A DNA stretch of 60,046 nt from Symbiodinium natans (lineage: Eukaryota > Sar > Dinophyceae > Suessiales > Symbiodiniaceae), in the NCBI GenBank assembly GCA_905221605.1, contig CAJNDS010002144.1, forward strand, positions 202,501 to 262,546, read 5' to 3'. This document shows, in pieces, positions 44,985 through 53,539 of the stretch (its first letter is position 1; each line of letters starts with the position of its first letter). Position numbers and translations under genes: made by a program. The notes under the pieces are model-generated. The model ran no database searches and was not told the origin of the DNA. It saw nothing but the letters and a program-made list of their open reading frames with translations.

Positions 44985-45530
44985 CGAAGCTGAAGTGGTC
45001 CCCCATGAAGACTCAAAGAAACAACAAGAAAGAGCAAAAGAGCTCCTTAAAGAAAATCAAAAGATACCTGCAAGAGCCCGCTGGGGCCGGAGCCTGTCCC
45101 TCCTCTACCCCTTGCTGCTTTGCTCTTGCCTGCCATGCCTTGCCGCTGCTACTGGTTCGGAGTCTCCGTCAATTGAATGGTGCCGGCGGAAGCGCCATGG
45201 GCGGAACGCAGGCGTCTTTCTGTTGCTGCTGGGAGAGGCCCAAGCTCCCAGACCCTCGGAACCCCAGCGAGGAAGCCTTGCTTGCACCTCGCGTGGCAAC
45301 AGCAGGAGATACGACAGCTGAGGACGAGCAGGTGAATCTGGAATTGCGAGCAGCCAATACTTTCATTGAGTGCTATGTTCTCCGGAACAACTACCTTACT
45401 GGCCCTTCGGGCCCCCTACTACAATTAAGACTCGAGACGGTGCTGCCATGGCCAATGGCGTCGGCGTCTTCAACAACCAGACATTGGAGCCACCTAATGG
45501 CGACGTGTCTTGCTTGTAAAATGAACAGTT
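44985..45530 (+). CDS. Exon-like blocks of an unrecognised gene
   Basis: Three blocks look coding but lie in different frames: EAEVVPHEDSKKQQERAKEL (about 44985-45060, charged helix), TAEDEQVNLELRAANTFIE (about 45315-45395) and DGAAMANGVGVFNNQTLEPP (about 45440-45500), ending at a stop near 45520. Frame changes suggest introns or decay. No family was recognised. Confidence 0.3.
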
Positions 45531-45895
45531 GCTTGCTGGCTTACCCACAAGTATCATGCTAAGAGTGCAGACACGAGTGCTGCATGGTTTGGGCATCCCT
45601 ACACACTGCCTTGACAACTTGACTCTTCAGCATCTGTGTTTGACTGATATGTCTAACGCGTCGGAGAGTTTGTTTGTCGAGTACCTGTTGGGCGTGTTTA
45701 TCCACATGTCCCATTCGCTTTCGGTTAGGTGGACTCTGGGATTCTTCCATGCCCTTCTGTGTGCTTTCTGGGGGTTCGTTTGCTCATGGCCCCTAGGGAA
45801 GAAAAGGGTGCGAAAAAGAAAGAAGCGCGAGAAAATCCAGGTTCGGAGCAAACCCGTTCAGCCATCTGCTTCAGCTGCCGTTTCATCGGCAGGCA

Positions 45896-46585
45896 TTGGT
45901 GGGGGACGGGTGCGTAGACTTTGTGCGGTTCGAGACAAGTGTCGGGACAGAACTTGGAGAAGGATCAGGATGCGACAAATGGCAAAAATCAGAGGTACTA
46001 ACGTCCCACTTCGCTACTCGAAGTACCGGGCGTCCTCCTCTCGTAGAACCTCTGATCCTCATGCTCTTGCTCTTCGGAAATGGCACATGCGGGCTACATC
46101 GGAAGAGCATGGTGATGGGAGGCGAAACCCGGGGAAGGTTTCGCCTAGGGGCGTGGGGGGGGCGAATGAATTGTCTTCCCTCCACTTCTGAACAAAGAGT
46201 CTCGGGGCCACGTGTGGCCCTTACACTTGCTTTACTGCTGTTGATGAGTGTTCTTGTTGTGAGTGCTCTGTGCGCTTGGCCAGAACCCTTAGTTGGAGCC
46301 TTCTCCTTCTTGCACGCTGTTCGTGTTGGTGAAGCCAGCAATCCAGGACCTGAGTCACTTGGCGGATCTGGCGACACTGCCTTGGCCAATGCCCTGCTGG
46401 AAGTGCTCAAGAACTGGAAGAGTCCTTGCAACCGTCAGGCTAGCTGCAAGGAAAAGGGAAAGGGAACAGCGCTCAGGAACCGCCTGAGCATGGTCCTATC
46501 CAAGGACATGAAAGACAAGGGGCTTGCTGACAGACTGATGCAGATGCTCCGGGCTGCCAGTGTTGGGCAGATATGGGAAACGTGA
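45896..46585 (+). CDS. Membrane-anchored protein with RVGEASNPGP motif
   Basis: A 229-codon frame. Its N-terminal half overlaps another open frame (45529-46191) and may not be real. The better-supported part begins near residue 100: a hydrophobic helix (VALTLALLLLMSVLVVSALC, about 46208-46267), then HAVRVGEASNPGPESLGGSG (about 46314-46373), then a basic helical C-terminus and a stop. I recall RVGEASNPGP as frequent in dinoflagellate predicted proteins, often retroelement-related. It resembles the NPGP end of 2A ribosome-skipping peptides but lacks the Asp and Glu of the usual D-x-E-x-NPGP, so skipping activity is uncertain. Confidence 0.5.
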   Translation: MVGDGCVDFVRFETSVGTELGEGSGCDKWQKSEVLTSHFATRSTGRPPLVEPLILMLLLFGNGTCGLHRKSMVMGGETRGRFRLGAWGGRMNCLPSTSEQRVSGPRVALTLALLLLMSVLVVSALCAWPEPLVGAFSFLHAVRVGEASNPGPESLGGSGDTALANALLEVLKNWKSPCNRQASCKEKGKGTALRNRLSMVLSKDMKDKGLADRLMQMLRAASVGQIWET

Positions 46586-46589
46586 TAAA

Positions 46590-47265
46590 ATCGTGCAAAG
46601 CTTAGAGGCCAGTTGTCGTTATTGCTCAGTCAGAAGAGTCACTGGCCGAAACGTAAGTAGATAACTGAGAGGGAGGGGTACTACGAGTTTTGTTTTATGG
46701 GTGCAGTTTTGATGGGTCTTGTCTACGTTGCACCCCCCTCTTTTTTTTTTTTTTTTTGAAATTATTGAACGTTTATAAACCGAGGAAGGTGGTGGAAGTG
46801 GGACGTACCGAGCCTACAGTCTTGCAGGGTAGGGCAATGCACCGCGGGTCTTATCTTACCGCGGGTCTTGTCTAAGTTGGGGGTGACGGGGGAAGGGTGC
46901 CACGGGTCCAAGCTAAGCTGGATTAAGCTCCCACCCCTCCACCCCCCCACCAAGCAACCTAATGCTTAGAAAAAGCACGTTGCAGAAAAAAACGTTTTCC
47001 GATCAAGAATAGCTACGAACGCATATGTGAAGCGATGGTACATTCGAAATAAGAATGTGAACATGGAAATCATAATACTATGGATCGATGATATTGAAAC
47101 ACAAAGCTGGGAGTTCTAAACCACTTGGATTTAAAGAACCTAGATGAAAGGCGTAGAGGTATCTTGATTGCGGAGGTAGATTGCAGTGGCCACGGGGGGG
47201 CACCCCATATGTGATTGCGTCATCGCCCCTGCGATGTGGATTCGCCCCGGCTGTGCAGGAAGGAA
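46590..47265. other. Nothing recognised
   Basis: Contains a T-run at about 46741-46757 and AT-rich sequence without coding signal. Confidence 0.4.
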
Positions 47266-47269
47266 AAAA

Positions 47270-47560
47270 CCTTAAACCCTAAACCCTTAAACCCCAAAAC
47301 CCAAAAAAACCCAAAAACCCAAAAAACCCTAAAACCCTAAAACCCTAAAACCTTAAAACCCTAAAACCCTAAAACCCTAAAACCCTAACACCCTCAACCC
47401 CTCAACCCCTCAACCCCTCAACCCCTCAACCCCTCAACCCCTCAACCCCTCAACCCCTCAACCCCTCAAACCCTCAAACCCTCAAACCCTCAACCCTCAA
47501 ACCCTCAAACCCTAAAAACCCTCAAACCCTAAACCCTTAAAACCCTAAGCCCTAAACCAC
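47270..47560 (-). repeat. CCCTAAAA and CCCCTCAA arrays
   Basis: Telomere-like CCCTAAAA units pass into about nine copies of the 8-base unit AACCCCTC, then CCCTCAAA units, then CCCTAAA. Such graded change of unit suggests stepwise amplification of variants. Confidence 0.85.
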
Positions 47561-47573
47561 CCCACAGGGAAAG

Positions 47574-47716
47574 TCAAGGGGGAAGGGGGGTGGGAGGCAG
47601 GGGGGAGTGGGGGGGAGGGGGCCGAGGCGGGGAGGGGGAGGGGGGGAGGGAGAGGGGGGGAGGGGGGAGGGGGGGAGGGGGGAGGAAGGGGGGGAGGGAA
47701 GGGGTGGGGGGCGGGT
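47574..47716 (+). repeat. G-rich tract with many G-runs
   Basis: About 140 bases of almost pure purine with more than fifteen runs of four or more G separated by A or AG. Strong G-quadruplex potential on the plus strand. The proline-rich minus-strand frames here are artefacts. Confidence 0.9.
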
Positions 47717-47744
47717 AAAAAGGGTGAGCCCGCCGGGGCGCAAC

Positions 47745-47850
47745 CATACATACATATATATAATATATATATCTATGTCTATATATATATATATATACAC
47801 AGATTGTGTGTGTATATATATATATAATATATTTATTTATATTTTTTATT
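47745..47850. repeat. TA microsatellite
   Basis: ATATATAT runs interrupted by CTATGTCTA and CACAGATTGTGTGTG, next to the G-rich tract. Confidence 0.85.
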
Positions 47851-48030
47851 GTGAAGTCGACCAGCACTGGACTTGCACTAAGCCAATGCAATCACAGCCC
47901 GGTCACGCTGTTTTACGACTTCGCGAGTTCAAGCACTTGTGCAGCTACGCCTGAGTGCGTCCGGTCGGACCGCACAGCAACCTAGGAGCTACTGTACGAC
48001 TCTACCGTGCTCAAAGGCACAAGCTCGGTA

Positions 48031-48049
48031 CTTGAGCCAAAATATTGGC
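48031..48049 (-). other. Possible second spliced-leader relic
   Basis: CTTGAGCCAAAATATTGGC is, on the minus strand, GCCAATATTTTGGCTCAAG. The last 12 bases match the 3' end of the dinoflagellate leader exactly and GCCA matches further upstream, with a 3-base insertion between them. No recognisable gene follows on the minus strand. Confidence 0.4.
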
Positions 48050-48831
48050 ATTGTTACGAATTGCAAAACTACACATGCAAGGGAAAACTACAAGCTGCAC
48101 TAGCACTAAGCAAGCACTCCATGCATGCTTTGACCTGCTCACATTCGCCCCTCAGCCGAGGCTTCCGGCTCACCAAGAGCTCATAGTGCGTCAAGCACTT
48201 CAGCAACGCGGCAAATGGGGTAGGGTGAGGGTGTCGCGTGCGACTCTGGTAGAGCCCGCACATCATGAGCATTGGCATGCGGCTTGGGCGGCAGCCCGCA
48301 CTACCGGACGGACGCACGACGACAGCAACCCTCCACGACCCTAAACCACCCCAAGTCGCGAGCTCTCACCTTTGTGCAGACAGGCGAGGCTCCAGAGTAC
48401 TGGGCAGGTCTTTGTGCTGCTAGTGCAAGCTATGGTACAAATGGTACACTGTACACTACCGGTCCTAAGCTACGGCTACGGCTACTCACCTATCCGGAAC
48501 TACCCTACGGGCTACCAGACTCAGCGAGAGCCGCGCACATGGCTTGTGCCGCAGGCAATGCAGCTCACACGCGCTTCGGCGAGCGCATTGCCGCGACCAG
48601 GACACGGTCCGCAGCACCTGCAAAAGAGCACCCTCAGCACGAGGGGCCACAGGCAGGGCGGAGGAGAAAGGTGCGGGGAATGCAAAATGGGCAGGTTTCC
48701 AACCTGCCGCGGCTTTTCGCCCGCAGTCAAGCAAAAGAAAATGCAAAAGGTTGGCGAAGCAACGTGCCGTGCTGCAACGCCTGCTCTGATAATGCGTGGA
48801 TGCATACCACGCCGCGCCGACTGGCCGCAGC

Positions 48832-49542
48832 CTACTCGATACCCTGTGGAGCAGTGTTGGGGGCACGAGTGGCGTTGCCAGCAACGTTGGAGCTACTGGC
48901 TCGCTCCAACTGAGGGCGCCTTGCGACCGCCTCATCGAGGGAGAATGCCTCAGCCGACACCCTCTGGAAATCCTCGATGTAGGACTGCGCGACCGGGTGC
49001 GTCTTGGGGACCTCAAGCCTAAGCCCTGCCTCCGCATTGGCTTTGCTGCTTGTGGTAAAATTGAGGCTCCCAATCAGCACCACCGCGCCATCAGGCCGCA
49101 GTAGGCAAAGGGCCTTGGCATGGTGAAGCCCTTGGATACCGGTACCTACTTTAGCCCCGCGGCCGTCGCGAGCATAGGCGTCGCGCACGGATGAGCCGCA
49201 ACCCACCTTCACCTCGGCGCCTGCAGCCGCCAAGCGTTTCAACGCTTGCCACTGCAGTTTGGTGCGGTGGCATTGTCCCATGTCGGCGACAATCCGAACG
49301 CCTGCGCCCTTGCTAAGCGACGCTTCGATTGCCTCGATGCAGGATGGGCAATCTAAGCTGTACGCCCGGATGTAGATCACATCCTCTGCTGCTCCAGACC
49401 CAAGCAGCGTTTGGGCGGCCTGAACGTATGGCCCGCCCGCAAGGAATTCCGCTTCTTTGACTGGAGAACTCCTAGCGGGGACTGGGCCCTTGTTCCTCCG
49501 GCTGGGTGTGCGCGCCACAGTGGCAGTGGCGGCACGTTGCAC
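48832..49542 (-). CDS. PLD-family nuclease-like domain protein
   Basis: Residues 27-205 form a phospholipase-D-superfamily domain of the single-motif type found in small nucleases. The motif is HHAKALCLLRPDGAVVLIGS followed by LNFTTSS: the histidine and lysine (H141, K143) and the G-S-x-N are present. The family aspartate is not at its usual spacing; an Asp at 151 sits three residues late. Before it, EAEFLAGGPYVQAAQTLLGS and IEASLSKGAGVRIVADMGQ fit the domain's first half. The listed start is a GTG; the same frame is open upstream to at least 49680, overlapping the 3' end of the zinc-finger ORF (49377-52229) by a -1 step. It is therefore probably the C-terminal part of a longer product. Nuclease activity is inferred. 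Confidence 0.7.
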   Translation of the reverse strand: MQRAATATVARTPSRRNKGPVPARSSPVKEAEFLAGGPYVQAAQTLLGSGAAEDVIYIRAYSLDCPSCIEAIEASLSKGAGVRIVADMGQCHRTKLQWQALKRLAAAGAEVKVGCGSSVRDAYARDGRGAKVGTGIQGLHHAKALCLLRPDGAVVLIGSLNFTTSSKANAEAGLRLEVPKTHPVAQSYIEDFQRVSAEAFSLDEAVARRPQLERASSSNVAGNATRAPNTAPQGIE

Positions 49543-52229
49543 GAAGCCGGACTGTGCGTGGGCTGCGCTCGCTCCATCTGCTGGGGCCGCGGCCAGGTCA
49601 CGACCCGCGAGCCCCTGAAAGCAGGAGAGCCCGCGGCTCTTGGCCGCAAGTTGGGAGAAACATCCTTCACTGTTCCCAAACCCAACACAACCTTACCCTT
49701 AGCCAGGGCTTCGGAGGCGGTACTCCGAATGGAGTCTGTGAGCGCAGGACCCGCGCCTCGCTGGGCCGCGTGCAAAAACCCTAGGGATCGAGCGGTATCC
49801 ATTGCGGCATCGCAATGCCCGCAACGTCCCTCTGCTAGGTAAGCACGACAGCCACAGGCAGCTGTCTCCTCCTTGAGGTGCACCCAAACTTTATGGGTCA
49901 CCCCTTTCTTAGTGCTCGCGACCTCAAACGTCGCTTCAGAGCCAAGGAGTTGAGACAGCCGCGCCTCAGGGGCCGCGGTGTTGCCATGTCGCAGATGCGC
50001 AATGCGATTGGCAACGGCACGACTCACGTACCACAGAACAGCGCTGCACAAGATCACTACTACCAGAGTGATGGCTGTTCCGGCGACCCACACTGTCCGC
50101 CTGGCCCCATGACCGATTTCCTCGACCACGTCGGCCGAAATTGTTGCAACCGCGTGCATGGAGTCCTCGACAACATGCACAGCCCCGCGGTGCAACTGCA
50201 AGGCAATCGGCGCCGACGCTGCAGCCGCCAGGCCCCACCAGCCGTTGATGTTCCCGTTGAGGGCGTGCATCAACCGATTGAGGAGCCCGCGACCCAGGAA
50301 AAAGGGGGTCCGCGGCGGAAGCGGAACAATTGGCGGCGGCCGGGCCGACCCGCACGGGAAGGCTGGGACCCAGCTGGTGCTTGGGCGGGGTTGGAGCGCG
50401 GCAACTATGCCCGCGGCGTAAGCGCCCCAGGCGTACCTGCCCCTCCCCTTGGGCTTGCCCTTGGCATCGGACTTGCCTCTGCCCTTCGGCTTGCCCTGGC
50501 CCTTGCCACGGGCGTCTGCCCAAGCACTCCAAGGGTCGCGGCCCTTGCCGTACGTCGCCTCTTCGCGACGTCGCTTACCGCCCCTCTTCTTGTGTTTGTT
50601 TCTAAGAAGAGGTTGGATGGTTTCTTGGTCCATCGCACGATTGGCCAGAAGGATCTCGTACTCCAGCTCGTCCTGGCTGCTTTCGGAGCCAGAGTCCCTC
50701 TCTTCGCCACGCCGCGGATCAGGGATCCCGCGAGAGACGACCTCTGCCAAACGGAGAGGGGTGCTGCAGCGAAAGCACAGCTGCCTGAATGAAAGATTCC
50801 ATTCATAGCAGTTAGGGCACTGCCACCCTGCTATGCGGAGCGCCTCGCTGATGTGATCATCGCGCTCCGCCTTCTCCGCCTGGCGCCGCTCTCGCTTCTT
50901 GGCGCGCTCGGCCGCCTGCGCCTCCTCGGCCGCCTGGAGGGCTTCAGCGAGTTCCTCATCGCTGAGAAGCCTCGCGGCATCCGCCCGCGCTTGTTGTTCT
51001 TCAAGCTCTTCGGCAGAAAACCTCCGCCTCCATTGCTCTGGCGCGGTTTGAGGGTCTACCTCCCACCACCCGATGTCGATCCCGTTGATCCATCGGCCGT
51101 CGCACGGGGCGCCCGCTTTCGGGCCGCCCGCGTGCGTGGTGAGGCACTGGTCCTCGGTAACCGGGTTGATGGCTTCGCAGAAGAAGCACCGCCAGCTGCC
51201 GTAGGGGTAAAAGCGGCCTTCGACGTAGGCTCGGTTGGCTGGGAGGGCGACATCGTCCGCCTCATCCGCGGTGCCTGCCTCCATCTCAACCGAGACCTCC
51301 TCGTCCTTGACAACCTCAGCTTCCTCCTCCTGTTCCTCCTTGACCAGGGGCTCTTTTTGCTCCCGGCCAACGTTGAGGTGGGACTCAGTGCGAACCTCGG
51401 CGCGCATCAAAATGACGTCAAGGCTGTCCGCGGCTGGGTCGCCCGCGAAGAAGGAATCGATCTCCTGGGCATGGAGATCGTCAAGAGGCGTCACCAGGTC
51501 TGGCGAGTAATCCCGCTTGGAACGACGCTCTGCCAGGCGTTGCTGAACGTCGCTCGTCGGCGGCCCGAGGGCCCGCCCGCGCGGAGCGGCCTCCCGCGGA
51601 GGTCCATGCTCGGCCTCCTCCGTGGGCTCGCTCTTGGGCGTGGACCCTCCACCGCTACTCTCTGGAGCGGGATCCAGCTCGGGGTCATCGCGAAGCCACC
51701 CCGGTGGATGACTACCACCATAAATGTGGTGCGATCCGTCCTCAAGCTGGATTCGGTCCCCTCTCTTCAGGAGCGGGACCTTCGAGTGATCGTACCCGTT
51801 GGCTTTGTGGTACCGAATCACTCGGAGCATGGGCACCTCCCCATACCCACCGTCCTTTCCTCGGCGGAACAACCGTCCCCGCCAGTCTTGACGAAAAGGG
51901 TCAAGAGGTGCGGAGGGGCTGATCCCCAGGTTGGGCGGAAGAGAGGCGCCATGGCAGGCCGCCTGATGCAAGTGGTATTGCACCAGCGACTCAAAGGCCA
52001 GCCCGCATCCAGGAGCTGAGCATCCATAGTGGCCGTCAGCGTTGGGGCGAGGCACCTCTGGGGCCGGGGCGGACTGGACGGTCCCGCCTCTTGAAGGCCC
52101 TGGCGGAACTGCTCGATCCCGCACCCCCGGGGGCATCCTGACCATCGTCAGACACCTCTTCCCCGTCGGCGCCTTCCCCGGCCGCCCGATTCTCTCCCTC
52201 ACGGCGCAGAGTTTTGAGGGATTCCTCAC
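49377..52229 (-). CDS. C2H2 / RanBP2 / SWIM zinc-finger protein with membrane helix
   Basis: A 950-codon frame with protein-like order. Residues ~68-93: a C2H2-like finger (YGCSAPGCGLAF then HLHQAACH). ~115-300: acidic and Pro-rich linker. ~343-375: WRCFFCEAINP with a later Cys pair, a RanBP2-like finger. ~465-488: GWQCPNCYEWNL and LCFRC, a textbook RanBP2-type finger (W-x-C-x2-C...N...C-x2-C), usually an RNA or ubiquitin binder. ~550-640: Lys/Arg/Gly-rich. ~711-735: a hydrophobic helix (AGTAITLVVVILCSAVLWYV). 792-805: CGCRAYLAEGRCGH, a SWIM finger. Residues after ~880 look out of frame, because the PLD-domain protein continues in the -1 frame. The listed start is GTG; the first ATG is at 52145. 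The frame overlaps the stop of the KptA ORF (52226). Confidence 0.7.
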   Translation of the reverse strand: MRNPSKLCAVRERIGRPGKAPTGKRCLTMVRMPPGVRDRAVPPGPSRGGTVQSAPAPEVPRPNADGHYGCSAPGCGLAFESLVQYHLHQAACHGASLPPNLGISPSAPLDPFRQDWRGRLFRRGKDGGYGEVPMLRVIRYHKANGYDHSKVPLLKRGDRIQLEDGSHHIYGGSHPPGWLRDDPELDPAPESSGGGSTPKSEPTEEAEHGPPREAAPRGRALGPPTSDVQQRLAERRSKRDYSPDLVTPLDDLHAQEIDSFFAGDPAADSLDVILMRAEVRTESHLNVGREQKEPLVKEEQEEEAEVVKDEEVSVEMEAGTADEADDVALPANRAYVEGRFYPYGSWRCFFCEAINPVTEDQCLTTHAGGPKAGAPCDGRWINGIDIGWWEVDPQTAPEQWRRRFSAEELEEQQARADAARLLSDEELAEALQAAEEAQAAERAKKRERRQAEKAERDDHISEALRIAGWQCPNCYEWNLSFRQLCFRCSTPLRLAEVVSRGIPDPRRGEERDSGSESSQDELEYEILLANRAMDQETIQPLLRNKHKKRGGKRRREEATYGKGRDPWSAWADARGKGQGKPKGRGKSDAKGKPKGRGRYAWGAYAAGIVAALQPRPSTSWVPAFPCGSARPPPIVPLPPRTPFFLGRGLLNRLMHALNGNINGWWGLAAAASAPIALQLHRGAVHVVEDSMHAVATISADVVEEIGHGARRTVWVAGTAITLVVVILCSAVLWYVSRAVANRIAHLRHGNTAAPEARLSQLLGSEATFEVASTKKGVTHKVWVHLKEETAACGCRAYLAEGRCGHCDAAMDTARSLGFLHAAQRGAGPALTDSIRSTASEALAKGKVVLGLGTVKDVSPNLRPRAAGSPAFRGSRVVTWPRPQQMERAQPTHSPASCNVPPLPLWRAHPAGGTRAQSPLGVLQSKKRNSLRAGHTFRPPKRCLGLEQQRM

Positions 52230-53539
52230 GCTTCCGCCACCTCCAGTATCTTCGACTGGAGCTTCTGCGCTCTCAGAAGAGCTTCGGACCGCGCGAGGTA
52301 CTCCTTCGCGCTGCTGACCACCGATTGGCCAAGCTCGAGGAATCCTTCCTCTGTGCTCTCGGCCTGGGCCCCGCCAGCGGGCTCTTCGTCCTCCTTCACC
52401 TTGACCGCGGCTTGGGGCGCCCGCGTGTCGGGAAGATCCGAGCTGGAACTATCTTCCTCGACACCTTCAGCTTCTTGGGCTGCCTCTTCCTCGAGCGAGT
52501 CTTCGGCCTCGAGGACATTGGGGCCAGGGACGTTGCGCCTAGGGTACACCTTGGGCTTCGCTGGAACGATCGAAGTCTTAGGAGCCCCTGAAGCACGCCC
52601 TTTGGCCTTAGGCGCGGCCTTAGGAGGGGTAACAGGTTGGGCGGCCCCCGCGGCCATGACACGGCCCGCAGGGGCCAGCACAACCGTCGAGGAGCTCGCC
52701 GCGCCACTGCTGGCCGCAGCAGCTTGGGACGCTTGGACCGTGCCCAGTTTCGGTCCTCGCCCCAACGGCGGGTGGGGGCCCGCACTGGTGTCGCCTAAAC
52801 TCCTTAGGTCGACATGCTGGATCAACCGATCCACTTCTAACTCAGCTATTAAGACTGAGTAAACAGGTGAGCCTTTGGGGAGTGCCCAGATGCGGGAGAT
52901 GCCGGTGGCTCTAATCTGGCCAGTGAGAGCCACCCCATCTGCTCCCGCATAGATAGGCACTCCGGCATCCCGCAGGACCGCCAACCGGACCTCGACTATG
53001 CAAGTCGATCCGCGGCGGAACCCGCGTCTCCCGTCCTCCCACTGCGTCCCTAGGACGTAGTGCACCCCGAGGCGGCCTCCCGGCCCGCCGCCGGGGATCA
53101 AGCCATTCTGAATCAGGCTTGGCACGACATGCAGGTCCGTGCCGTGCCACATGGCTGGGCCATACCGATATATAAGATCGTTGATGGCGGTCTTACTTAG
53201 GCCCTCCATCATGAACCCCATAGGATGGCCGCAATCGGCCGAGTGGCCTTGAAAGGCACGCAAGAAGCCAGCGTGCGAGGTATCCAACCTCGGTTTCCGC
53301 TGGTTGGCGTCGTGCGCGACCGCCTGGTTGTACTGGTTGATGGTGATGCCGAGTTGTTCGATCAACTCATCAACCGGGTAGAGGCCGCCCGGAGCGAACC
53401 GGCCTCTACAACCAGCTTCGCCGTGCCGCATGCATCGGACTAGCATACGCTGCGCGTCGTCGATCGTGGGCGGGCCCTTTCGGCCCTTAGGGCCTGGACT
53501 CTTGCTCTTGCCCCTGCCCTTCGACCCTCCTCCACCCAT
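52226..53539 (-). CDS. KptA/Tpt1-like RNA 2'-phosphotransferase domain
   Basis: The last 437 codons of the long minus-strand frame; an ATG at 53539 (MGGGGSKGRGKSKSPGPKG) could be its own start. The segment from about 53430 to 52860 matches the Tpt1/KptA family, which removes the 2'-phosphate left at RNA splice junctions using NAD+. Motifs in order: RCMRHGEAG (R2035, H2036 of the long frame), LYPVDELIEQL, FLRAFQGHS (R2091), MWHGTDLHVVPSLIQNGLIP (H2129), GVHYVLG (H2157), GRRGFRRGS (R near 2171) and IYAGADGVALTGQI. The Arg-His-Arg-Arg quartet known for the family appears intact. A Pro/Ala/Lys linker, an acidic stretch and a coiled-coil-like tail follow (ARSEALLRAQKLQSKILEV). Enzyme activity is inferred. 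Confidence 0.8.
   Translation of the reverse strand: MGGGGSKGRGKSKSPGPKGRKGPPTIDDAQRMLVRCMRHGEAGCRGRFAPGGLYPVDELIEQLGITINQYNQAVAHDANQRKPRLDTSHAGFLRAFQGHSADCGHPMGFMMEGLSKTAINDLIYRYGPAMWHGTDLHVVPSLIQNGLIPGGGPGGRLGVHYVLGTQWEDGRRGFRRGSTCIVEVRLAVLRDAGVPIYAGADGVALTGQIRATGISRIWALPKGSPVYSVLIAELEVDRLIQHVDLRSLGDTSAGPHPPLGRGPKLGTVQASQAAAASSGAASSSTVVLAPAGRVMAAGAAQPVTPPKAAPKAKGRASGAPKTSIVPAKPKVYPRRNVPGPNVLEAEDSLEEEAAQEAEGVEEDSSSSDLPDTRAPQAAVKVKEDEEPAGGAQAESTEEGFLELGQSVVSSAKEYLARSEALLRAQKLQSKILEVAEA

Noticed and set aside
47545-47800. Proline-rich minus-strand frames
   Set aside because: Complement of the G-rich tract; all three frames are proline-rich.
48272-49022. Plus-strand frames of 213 and 216 codons opposite the PLD ORF
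   Set aside because: They overlap each other and lie antisense to a domain-supported frame; they carry no motif.
50853-52019. 388-codon plus-strand frame
   Set aside because: Antisense shadow of the zinc-finger ORF; leucine/arginine-rich without domains.
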